Origin: Xanthomonas fragariae | GTDB lineage: Bacteria > Pseudomonadota > Gammaproteobacteria > Xanthomonadales > Xanthomonadaceae | Length of the DNA stretch: 64,000 nt | Assembly (NCBI RefSeq): GCF_900183975.1 | Contig: NZ_LT853882.1 | Location: 2,411,501-2,475,500 of the forward strand | Reading direction: 5' to 3' | In this document: piece by piece, positions 37,609 to 45,673 of the stretch | Numbering within the stretch: position 1 is the stretch's first letter | Layout of the letters: each line of letters starts with the position of its first letter | Position numbers and translations under genes: made by a program | The notes under the pieces: model-generated | Told to the model about the DNA's origin: nothing | Databases searched by the model: none | What the model saw: only the letters and a program-made list of their open reading frames with translations

Positions 37609-40221
37609 CTACTTAACCGGGCAGTCCAGCGTAACTTCGGCTTCGTTAAGCGCGCCCAGCGCGATCTTCGACACCGACAGATCCAGCGGCGCACCACTTT
37701 CGATGCTGGCCAACTGGGTCAGCTTGGTCACGTCGGCGCCGGCCACTGCGAAGCACTTTAACGGCACGCCGACCACCTTCCACCGACCTTGCGGCAGCGC
37801 GGCCAGGGTCTTCTGTGCATCGACACGCCCGCTGCACCCCTCGCCACAACCCACGCCCAACCACACCGGCGCAGTCACCGCGCTGTCGCGGCGCACGGTC
37901 AGCTGCAACTGCACATCGCCGTTGCTCTCACGCGATACATCCACCGGCTTGCCGGACACCAGCAACATGCCGGAGGCCTTGGCACCGGACCACACCAGGC
38001 GACGCGCATCTTCCTGCGCCTTGTGATCGACCGCGGTCATCTTCAGGCTGCCATCGGACAAGCCCACCGGCAGCGTGGTCGCCGGCATATTGGCCTGGCC
38101 GGCATTGGACAGCTGCATCGCAATGCCCAACGCCGGCTTGCCGCGCACGAAGTACACCCCGCCCACCGACTGCTCGCCGGACACGCCCGATTGCTCCGGC
38201 AGCGCAGCCGCATCGCCCTTGTCGGCATAGGTCAGACCGAAGCCGAACTTGAACTGCGGGTCGTAATCCTTCTGCCCGACGTTATTGGCGAACTGCGCTG
38301 CGGTCTTCGGCCAGGAGAAGCTCAGCTTGCCCTTGAACTCGTTTTGCACCGTGCCATCGGCCTTGCGCAGCAGCACATCGGCAATGCCTTCGCCTTCCGA
38401 ACCCGGCAACCAGGCAGCGACGAATGCATCGGACGCATTGATGTACTGATTCATCCACAGCGGACGCCCGCTCAGGAACACCGCCACCACCGGAATGCCG
38501 TCGGCCTTGAGCTTGCGGATCAGTGCCAGCTCGCTTTCGTCGCCTGGCTTGTACAGCAAGGTGGCGATGTCGCCCTGGAACTCGGCGTAGGGGTTTTCGC
38601 CGAACACCACCACTGCCGCATCCGGCTTGGTCTTGTAGCTGCCGTCCACTGCCAGCTCGGCCTTGCCGCCGGCGGCCTTGATCTGCTTGTCCAAGCCTTC
38701 CCAGATGGTGTTGCCATTCGGGTAGTCGCTGCGCTTGGTGCCGGTACCCTGCCAGTTCAAGGTCCAACCACCGGACTGCTTGCCCATGTCGTCGGCGCCA
38801 TCGCCCAGCACCAGCACGCGCTTTTTCGGATCCAGCGGCAAGATGCCGGCCTGGTTCTTCAGCAGTACCAGCGACTCGCGCACCGCCTGACGGGCGATCG
38901 CACGGTGTTCCGGCGCACCCAGCAATGCGTACTTGCCGCCGAGCGGACGCTTGGACGGCTTGCCGGCTTCGAACAGGCCAAGGCGCAGCTTGACGCGCAG
39001 GATGCGGCGCACCGCATCGTCAAGACGCTGCGCTGCAATCTGGCCGGACTTCACTGCCGCCAATTCGGTTTCGTAGATGCCCTTCCAGCTGTCGGAGGCC
39101 ATCGCCATGTCGACCCCGGCAATGAACGAGGCCGGGCAGTTTTCGTTGGTGCAGCCCTTGACCTGGCCGTGGCCATTCCAGTCGCCGACCACGAAACCGC
39201 CGAAGTTCATGCGGCCCTTGAGCACATCGGTCAGCATGACCTTGTTGCCATGCATCTTTTCGCCGTTGAAGCTATTGAACGAGGCCATCACCGTCTGCGC
39301 ACCGGCCGCGATCGCCGCCGGATAACCCGCAGCGTGGACGTCGCGCATGGTGGCTTCAGACACCTTGGTGTCGCCTTGATCCTTGCCATCGTTGGTGCCG
39401 CCGTCGCCGACGAAATGCTTCACCGACGAAATCACGTGGCTGCCGTCGAGGAACTGCGGGGTGCCTGGCACCCCCTGCACACCTTCGACCATCTTGCCGG
39501 CGAAGCTGGCCACCACATCCGGCGACTCGGAATAGCCTTCGTAGCTGCGGCCCCAACGGTCGTCCTGCGACACCGCGACGGTAGGGGCGAAGGTCCACTC
39601 CATACCGGTGACGCGGGTTTCGGCCGCGGTGACTTCGCCGATCTTTTCGATCAGTTCGGGGTTGCGCGTGGCACCCAGGCCGATGTTGTGCGGAAACAGC
39701 GTGGCACCGACGATGTTGCTCTGGCCGTGCACCGCATCGATACCGAAGATGATGGGAATCGCGTTGCCGCCTTTGGAAGTGTCCATCGACGCTTCATAGA
39801 ACGCGTCGGCCAGCTTCAGCCATTCGGCCGGGCTGGCGTTGTATTTGCCGCCGGGATCGGAATTGCCGCCGGCCAGCACCGAGCCGATGCGGTACTTGCG
39901 CACGTCGTCAGGGGTCATGCTGGCGATGTCGCCCTGGATGGTCTGGGCGACCTTTTCCTCGACGCTCATTTTGGCCATCACATCGGTGATGCGCTGCTCC
40001 AGGGCCTGGTCCTGGGCGAACGGCCACTTCGGCGACGGCCACTGGTCCGGGTGGATGGTGGTCGACGAGACGGCGGGCGTGGCAGCCGGCACAGTCTTGC
40101 TCGCCTCGATGGTGGTGTCCTTACCTTGGCAGGCGCCCAGCATCAGCACTGCAGCAGCGGCAGCCGGCAAGAGAGAGCGACGCGCGACAGGCGCGGCGGT
40201 AAGACGAAACAGCTTGTCCAA
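37609..40221 (-). CDS. Glycoside hydrolase family 3 exo-beta-glucosidase, lipoprotein
   Basis: The 870-aa enzyme has a lipoprotein signal (RRSLLPAAAAAVLMLGAC). The GH3 N-terminal barrel (about 60-420; FGIDAVHGQSNIVGATLFPHNIGLGATRNPEL, SVKHFVGDGGTNDGKDQGDT, then AGVDMAMASDSWKG with the nucleophile Asp) follows. The GH3 C-terminal domain (about 440-660; VLLKNQAGILPLDPKKRVLVLG) and a C-terminal carbohydrate-binding-like extension of about 200 residues end it. This matches exo-1,3/1,4-beta-glucan glucohydrolases, which release glucose from the ends of cello- or xylo-gluco-oligosaccharides in the periplasm. Confidence 0.93.
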   Translation of the reverse strand: MDKLFRLTAAPVARRSLLPAAAAAVLMLGACQGKDTTIEASKTVPAATPAVSSTTIHPDQWPSPKWPFAQDQALEQRITDVMAKMSVEEKVAQTIQGDIASMTPDDVRKYRIGSVLAGGNSDPGGKYNASPAEWLKLADAFYEASMDTSKGGNAIPIIFGIDAVHGQSNIVGATLFPHNIGLGATRNPELIEKIGEVTAAETRVTGMEWTFAPTVAVSQDDRWGRSYEGYSESPDVVASFAGKMVEGVQGVPGTPQFLDGSHVISSVKHFVGDGGTNDGKDQGDTKVSEATMRDVHAAGYPAAIAAGAQTVMASFNSFNGEKMHGNKVMLTDVLKGRMNFGGFVVGDWNGHGQVKGCTNENCPASFIAGVDMAMASDSWKGIYETELAAVKSGQIAAQRLDDAVRRILRVKLRLGLFEAGKPSKRPLGGKYALLGAPEHRAIARQAVRESLVLLKNQAGILPLDPKKRVLVLGDGADDMGKQSGGWTLNWQGTGTKRSDYPNGNTIWEGLDKQIKAAGGKAELAVDGSYKTKPDAAVVVFGENPYAEFQGDIATLLYKPGDESELALIRKLKADGIPVVAVFLSGRPLWMNQYINASDAFVAAWLPGSEGEGIADVLLRKADGTVQNEFKGKLSFSWPKTAAQFANNVGQKDYDPQFKFGFGLTYADKGDAAALPEQSGVSGEQSVGGVYFVRGKPALGIAMQLSNAGQANMPATTLPVGLSDGSLKMTAVDHKAQEDARRLVWSGAKASGMLLVSGKPVDVSRESNGDVQLQLTVRRDSAVTAPVWLGVGCGEGCSGRVDAQKTLAALPQGRWKVVGVPLKCFAVAGADVTKLTQLASIESGAPLDLSVSKIALGALNEAEVTLDCPVK

Positions 40222-40655
40222 GATCCAGATCTCCAGGTCATTCTCCCGCGGCGATGCGTCGCGCCGCAGTCCATTAAGCGGCGTACGCTTGCGTGATTCC
40301 CCTACCCTGTCAACAATGGCTGTCCATATGCCAGATGACCGCCAACTTATTGGCCGCGGCTATAGCCTTGGAATACCGGCAACACCTGTCAAGCCATGGA
40401 AAAACCGTTGAATCCGGCGTGACGCCTGGTAGCTGGCAATCGCGCACTTTACTGCATCGCACCATCCACCGACGCAGCCCGTGCGCAGCCCGCACGCACC
40501 GCCCCCCTATGTAGCGATCACGTGCGAGGGGGTCCCCAAACGTTCGCCAACGGGCGAGATCGCCGTCAACCAACTGTCATAAGGCCGGCTTAAGGTGATC
40601 GGCTTGCCGATGCGCAACCGGCCATCGTCGATCGTTGCTTTTGCCTGGAGTTTCG
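40222..40655. other. Divergent intergenic region between the GH3 and phoX genes
   Basis: No gene is supported. It holds the regulatory signals of two divergent genes. The clearest word is CTGTCATAA at 40574-40582, described separately. Confidence 0.4.
40574..40592 (+). promoter_or_regulatory. Possible Pho box half-site upstream of phoX
   Basis: CTGTCATAA at 40574-40582 matches the first half of the PhoB box exactly; the second half, 11 bp on, is poor. It lies about 75 bp before the PhoX start, a suitable position. PhoB control is inferred. Confidence 0.3.
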
Positions 40656-42611
40656 ATGTCTGCCTCCCCCGATCCCTCTCGCCGCCGCCTGATGCAGTTG
40701 CTGGCGTCCGTCCCCCTGTTGCCGCTTGGCAGCGCCAGCGCCGCAGCATTGCAGCGACTCGGTGGCGCAGCCTTGGCCGCGCGGCCATCGCGGCCATCGG
40801 AAAACCCTGCCCGACTGGTGTCGGCCACCTTCCACGGCATGCCGGCGCCCAGCCTGGCTAACCCGGCTGCAATGGCCACCACCACGGTCGGCTCGTCGCT
40901 GACGGTGACGCGCAGCGACGGCAGCACGCAGCGCTATGCCCTGGCCTATCACCCGTTCTTCGTCACCGGCGACCAGGTGCCCGACGGCAATGGCGGTACC
41001 GTGCTGGCCGGCGGCTATTACGACATCCAGCATCGCCCGATCATCGACCATTCCAAACCCGGTGCCGAGCGCCAGTTCTTTTCCGACTGCCCGGACGGCT
41101 CCTCGCTGCTGACCCTGCCCGACGCCAAGGTGCCTGGGGTCAAGGGCAACCACGTGTTTGCGGTGGTGCAATTCGAATACACCACCCGCGACCAGGCCGG
41201 CAACGACACCAACCGGCATCTGCCCGCGCCGATCGCAGTGCTCACGCTGGATCAGGACCTGGCCACCGGCAAGTTGTCGTTGGTGAAATACCACAACGTC
41301 GATACCGCGCCGGTGCATGGGCTGTGGACCACCTGCGGCGCCAGCCTGTCGCCGTGGAATACCCACCTGTCCAGCGAAGAGTACGAGCCTGACGCCACCG
41401 CGCTGGCCGGCAACACCCAGTTCCGCAGTTACAGCACGCATCTGTACGGCGATCCGGAACGGGCCAATCCCTACCACTACGGCCACCTGCCCGAGATCAC
41501 CGTGCACCCGGACGGCACGGGGAGCGTGCGCAAGCACTATTGCCTGGGCCGCATCTCGCACGAGCTGGTGCAGGTGATGCCGGACCAACGCACCGTGCTG
41601 ATGGGCGACGACGCCACCAACGGTGGGCTATTCATGTTCATCGCCGACCGCAAGGCGGATCTGTCGGCCGGCACCTTGTACGTCGGCAAGTGGCACCAGA
41701 CCTCCGGCGTGGGACCTGGCGCGGCCACGTTGAGCTGGATCAAGCTGGGCCACGCCACCAGTGCCGAAATCAAAGCCATGGCCGACCGCCTCACCGCCGC
41801 CGACATCCTCGACGTGCATTTGAGCGATCCGGGCGATGCCTCTTTCACCAAGATCCCGTTCAACGGCACCTTCAACTGGATTCGCATCAAGCCCGGCATG
41901 GAGAAGGCCGCCACGTATCTGGAAACCCACCGCTACGCCGCATTGGCCGGCGGCAGCCTGGGCTTCACCAAGCTCGAAGGCACGACCGTCAATGCCCGCG
42001 ACAAGGTCGCCTACATGGCGATGTCCTACATCGTCACCAGCATGCTCAATGGCTCGGGCGACGTGAAAGTGCAAGGCTCGGCATCGGGCGCGGTGTACGC
42101 CTTGAATCTGCGCGGCGGCCGCCACGACAGCAGCGGCGCACCGATCCACAGCGACTGGGTGCCGATTGACATGGCCGCCCCGGACGCGCTTACCGGCCAC
42201 GACCTGGCCAAAGCCGATGCACTGGGCAACTTGGCCGACCCGCAGCGCTTGGCCAACCCGGACAACCTCAAGTTCTCCGAATCGCTGCGCACCTTGTTCA
42301 TCGGCGAAGACAGCAGCCTGCACGTCAACAACTTCCTGTGGGCCTACAACGTGGACAGCGGCGCGCTGACGCGTGTGTTGTCGGTGCCGGCCGGAGCCGA
42401 ATCGACCGGCCTGCACGCAGTCGACGAGATCCACGGCTGGACTTACGTGATGAGCAACTGCCAGCATCCGGGCGATTGGGAAAGCCCGCTGCACGACACC
42501 GTCAAGGCGACGCTGGATCCGCTGATCCGCGCCAATTACAAGAACCGCTTCGGCGGCGCAGTGGGCTATCTCACCGGCGATCCGGTGGCGGTGAAGTTGG
42601 GCAAGGCGTAA
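40656..42611 (+). CDS. phoX: PhoX-family alkaline phosphatase (DUF839)
   Basis: The 651-aa protein has a Tat-type signal (SRRRLMQLLASVPLLPLGSASA) and the DUF839 beta-propeller: VHGLWTTCGASLSPWNTHLSSEEYEPDA near 215, YHYGHLPEITVHPDGTGSVRKHYCLGRISHE, LMGDDATNGGLFMFIADRK, and CQHPGDWESP near the end. PhoX enzymes are calcium/iron-dependent, periplasmic or secreted, and release phosphate from monoesters. Export folded through Tat fits cofactor loading in the cytosol. The ATG at 40656 follows GGAG by six bases. A short GC hairpin follows the gene. Confidence 0.88.
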   Translation: MSASPDPSRRRLMQLLASVPLLPLGSASAAALQRLGGAALAARPSRPSENPARLVSATFHGMPAPSLANPAAMATTTVGSSLTVTRSDGSTQRYALAYHPFFVTGDQVPDGNGGTVLAGGYYDIQHRPIIDHSKPGAERQFFSDCPDGSSLLTLPDAKVPGVKGNHVFAVVQFEYTTRDQAGNDTNRHLPAPIAVLTLDQDLATGKLSLVKYHNVDTAPVHGLWTTCGASLSPWNTHLSSEEYEPDATALAGNTQFRSYSTHLYGDPERANPYHYGHLPEITVHPDGTGSVRKHYCLGRISHELVQVMPDQRTVLMGDDATNGGLFMFIADRKADLSAGTLYVGKWHQTSGVGPGAATLSWIKLGHATSAEIKAMADRLTAADILDVHLSDPGDASFTKIPFNGTFNWIRIKPGMEKAATYLETHRYAALAGGSLGFTKLEGTTVNARDKVAYMAMSYIVTSMLNGSGDVKVQGSASGAVYALNLRGGRHDSSGAPIHSDWVPIDMAAPDALTGHDLAKADALGNLADPQRLANPDNLKFSESLRTLFIGEDSSLHVNNFLWAYNVDSGALTRVLSVPAGAESTGLHAVDEIHGWTYVMSNCQHPGDWESPLHDTVKATLDPLIRANYKNRFGGAVGYLTGDPVAVKLGKA

Positions 42612-42628
42612 GCGCTGGTCGTGGGCCA

Positions 42629-42659
42629 CCGTCAGGGCCGCCTGGCGCGCGCCTGACGG
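42629..42659 (+). terminator. Hairpin downstream of phoX
   Basis: CCGTCAGG and CCTGACGG form an 8-bp stem 18 bases after the stop codon. There is no T-run, so termination is uncertain. Confidence 0.45.
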
Positions 42660-42946
42660 GCGGACTTTAAGCCACTCAAAACAGGCCACGCGTTTCCGGC
42701 CCCGTCATGGCGATGGCTTGGCTCCATCGCCTCTCTGCATCTGCACGTGCGATGCGTCCACAATAATCGAACGTTCAAAAGCACACAGGGCCCGAAGGCC
42801 CTGGCGTCTCAGGTCATGCCTTGAAAAGTTAAACGCCGCCCCGCTACCATGAACCGAGGCAAGATAATTGCCTGGGTGGATTGAGTGCGCCACACTCCAA
42901 CACGTAGGGTGCGACCGCTAAAAAGGATTTACAAAGGATCATTAAC
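42660..42946. other. Intergenic region upstream of virD4
   Basis: No gene is supported. A tight hairpin CAGGGCC-CGAA-GGCCCTG lies at 42786-42803. A minus-strand word, RSIIVDASHVQ, faintly recalls an IS transposase but is too short to call. AAAGGAT before the virD4 ATG is its ribosome site. Confidence 0.35.
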
Positions 42947-44752
42947 ATGGGGATGAAGGCCCGTTTAGGAACCGCACTGGCTTTGCTTCTACTCGCCGCA
43001 TTCGCTGGCCTGTACCTGTCCGGTTACATCACCTTGCAACTGCTCAAGCTCAACATTCCGCTTGAGTGGAGCACCTACACCCAGTACGTCCGCGCCCTGG
43101 GCCTGCCGCAAGTCCGCCCGTATGCGATGAAGATCAGGATCGGCGGCATGCTGGGCTTCGGCCTGATGTTCATGCTTTGGCTGCCGTTGGCCCTGATGCT
43201 CTTGCGACTGAGTAAACGCGATGCGTCTCTGCATGGCGATGCCGGTTTTGCCCGCCTGCACGACATGAAGCGGGCTGACTTGTTGGAGAAAAAACCGGAG
43301 AGCATCGTCGTCGGCAAGTACCGGGGGCGTTACCTCTACATCAACGATGCGCGCCACGTGATGGTGGTGGCGCCCACCCGCAGCGGCAAGACCACCTGCA
43401 TCGCCATTCCGGTGCTGCTGACCTACGAGCACTCGATGTGCGTGCTCGACATCAAGGGCGAGTTGTTCAAGGAAACCAGCGGCTGGCGGGCCTCGCAAGG
43501 ACAGCGTATCTACAAGTTCGCCCCTTATGCCACCGATGGCAAAACCCACAGATTCAATCCGCTGTCCTTTGTCAGGCCGGGCCAGTACATCGCCGACCTG
43601 CAAACGATCGCCGCCATCCTCTACCCGGACGACTCCGCAAAGGACCCGTTCTGGGCGACTCAGGCCCGTGCCATCTTTGTCGCCTTCGCTTCGTTCATGT
43701 TCGAAAACTGGAACGACATGGAACGTACGGGTTTCCCAGGAACCAACGCACAAGCAAAGCCCGACTCCCCAACACCTCTCGATCCCAACGTGCATCCTGC
43801 GTTTCCGAGCTTCGAACGCATTCTGCGGCTCTCGTCCGGTGCAGGGAGCAAGGGCGTCAAACGTATGGTCGAACGCTGGCTGTCGGCCTCGGGCCAACAG
43901 CAGTTTCCCTTCGTCAGCGAGCAGACCCGCACCACCCTGCGCAACCTGGCAGGGATGGCCGAGCAGACCTTCTCCAGCGTCATCGCCACCATGCAGGCGC
44001 CGTTGCAGCAGTTCCTGAATCCGATCCTGGCAGCGGCCACCAATGCCACCGACTTCGATGTGACCGCCATCCGCAAGCGCAAGACCACCATCTACACGGT
44101 CATTCCCGCCCAGAAACTCGACGAAAGCGGCAAGTTGCTGAACATTTTCTTCAGCACCGTGATCGGTAACAATCTGGACAGGCAACTGGGCGATGACCCA
44201 TCGCTCAAGTACCAGATGTTGATGCTGATGGACGAATTCACCGCCATGGGGCGGATGGACGTTTGGGCCAAGCGGATTTCGATCTCGGCCAGCTACGGGG
44301 TGCGCGACCTATGCATCATCCAGAGCAACGCCCAACTGCGCTCGGTCTACGGCGAGCACGACGCCCAGAACTTCACGACCAACCACGCCGGCAGCGCGGT
44401 CTACACTCCGCGCGAACAGACAGACGCCAACTCCTATAGCGAGCAGCTGGGGTTCAAGACCATCCGCCGCAAGCACCGCTCTCACGGTAGCGGCGCGCAA
44501 GGGAGCAGTTACAACATCAACTACACAGAAGAAAAACGGGCACTGATGCTGCCCCAGGAACTCAAGGAACTGCCCAACGACGACGCGTTGCTCTTCCTCG
44601 AAGGATGCAAGCCGATCCGCTGCAAGAAGAACTGGTTTTTCAAGGATACCTTCTTCAAGAAGCGCATCCTGCCGCCGGTGGAGATTACGCCGATGGTCGT
44701 GATACGTGATCAGCGGACTGGGGCAGGCAAGGACGTCCCTTTCGTGGACTGA
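42947..44752 (+). CDS. virD4: Type IV secretion coupling protein VirD4 (X-T4SS)
   Basis: VirD4 is the inner-membrane ATPase that receives effectors and feeds them to the T4SS. The 601-aa protein has two N-terminal membrane segments (about 6-26 and 65-88). They are followed by the TraG/VirD4 ATPase with Walker A VVAPTRSGKTTC at about 145, Walker B QMLMLMDEFTAMG at about 425, and CIIQSNAQLRSVYGE. An insert at about 270-300 corresponds to the all-alpha domain that recognises XVIPCD. All core motifs are intact. It is followed by an immunity-like gene and an XVIPCD effector, but none of virB1-virB11 is in the window, so the channel must be encoded elsewhere or be lost. Confidence 0.94.
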   Translation: MGMKARLGTALALLLLAAFAGLYLSGYITLQLLKLNIPLEWSTYTQYVRALGLPQVRPYAMKIRIGGMLGFGLMFMLWLPLALMLLRLSKRDASLHGDAGFARLHDMKRADLLEKKPESIVVGKYRGRYLYINDARHVMVVAPTRSGKTTCIAIPVLLTYEHSMCVLDIKGELFKETSGWRASQGQRIYKFAPYATDGKTHRFNPLSFVRPGQYIADLQTIAAILYPDDSAKDPFWATQARAIFVAFASFMFENWNDMERTGFPGTNAQAKPDSPTPLDPNVHPAFPSFERILRLSSGAGSKGVKRMVERWLSASGQQQFPFVSEQTRTTLRNLAGMAEQTFSSVIATMQAPLQQFLNPILAAATNATDFDVTAIRKRKTTIYTVIPAQKLDESGKLLNIFFSTVIGNNLDRQLGDDPSLKYQMLMLMDEFTAMGRMDVWAKRISISASYGVRDLCIIQSNAQLRSVYGEHDAQNFTTNHAGSAVYTPREQTDANSYSEQLGFKTIRRKHRSHGSGAQGSSYNINYTEEKRALMLPQELKELPNDDALLFLEGCKPIRCKKNWFFKDTFFKKRILPPVEITPMVVIRDQRTGAGKDVPFVD

Positions 44753-44813
44753 GGGAATTCATTTGATTCAATTACAGAGGCGGGTCCAACTTGGAATCGC
44801 GAGGACAGCACAC

Positions 44814-45670
44814 ATGAAAAACCACATTAATCGCCATTTTATCCGCAGAAAAATCGGCTTCGCAATCGTTGGATCGGCACTGGGGTTGGCACTTGCAAAC
44901 GCCAGCGCCGTCCAACCAACAGCCGGCCATGCTGTGCCTAAGCCAGCATGGCCTGATAATGGGATTGCACAACGTATTCTTCCAAACGCCATGACGATGT
45001 TTGTTGAAAACGACCATGGCAAGCTCCGCGCATGGGTCGTGTCGGAGCCTCCTGGGGGGGGGGGGATGTTGAGGCATTGGATTTTTTCAGTGGCCAGAAA
45101 ATGAAAGTCAAAGCTGACAGAGAAGACGATGGCCACCTGGAACAGTCCTTTACCGACGCCAAGGGAAATTTTCATTCCAGCATAGGGCAGGATTACGCAT
45201 TTTCCGGAACTTCTCCTCCAATTGATTTGCCAGGCATAAGCTTTGATGGAAGTAATATTTTCCTAGAACCATCTAAAAATTATTGTTCGTCAAACTTAAT
45301 TGCGGCCAGTTCAGAGCGCAACTATGTCACAGGGGAAAAACCTGCATCTACCTGGAACAAATTTGCCATTTATCATGAAATGGGAAATCCTAAAGCATGC
45401 TCTGGCGGCAGTTTTAATTCAAAGATCACCTCTGCACTTGATTTGAATGATGGAACATTTCTAGCTATCGAGGGATGTTTTGTATTCCGTCTACGCAAAT
45501 CGGATCTATCGCCTGTGGGTTCAGCGCCTGCATTGAGGGTAATAGATGAAAGCGCAATGCGGTTGTCCATCAACCAAGCGAAGAAAAATAATATCCAGGA
45601 TGTCACAGCTTATATAATTAAGGCACTGGTTCCGCCAACCGCTATTGAACTGTCTTGCAAGGAGGATTGA
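44814..45670 (+). pseudogene. Periplasmic immunity-like protein (X-Tfi type), frame broken at a G12 tract
   Basis: From the ATG at 44814 (GAGG ten bases upstream) there is a signal peptide (RRKIGFAIVGSALGLALANASA) and a short mature part to SEPPGGGG, where the frame is lost. With 10 or 13 Gs instead of 12, reading continues as DVEALDFFSGQKMKVKADRED to a stop at 45668-45670, giving about 285 residues with paired Cys. The effector gene begins 3 bases later, so this is positioned as its inhibitor. The mature protein matches no family I know. The tract could be a phase switch, decay or a sequencing error. Confidence 0.65.
45054..45065 (+). repeat. Homopolymer of 12 G
   Basis: Twelve consecutive Gs lie within the immunity-like gene. 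A change of one G gained or two lost restores the frame to the downstream 200 codons. Confidence 0.9.
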
Positions 45671-45673
45671 ATC

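Noticed and set aside
37789..40296. An 835-codon open frame on the plus strand opposite the GH3 gene
   Set aside because: It mirrors the codon pattern of a high-GC gene, has no protein family features or ribosome site, and the minus-strand GH3 protein is complete and well conserved.
42705..42893. IS transposase fragment on the minus strand
   Set aside because: RSIIVDASHVQ is only a faint resemblance, with no terminal repeats or further motifs.
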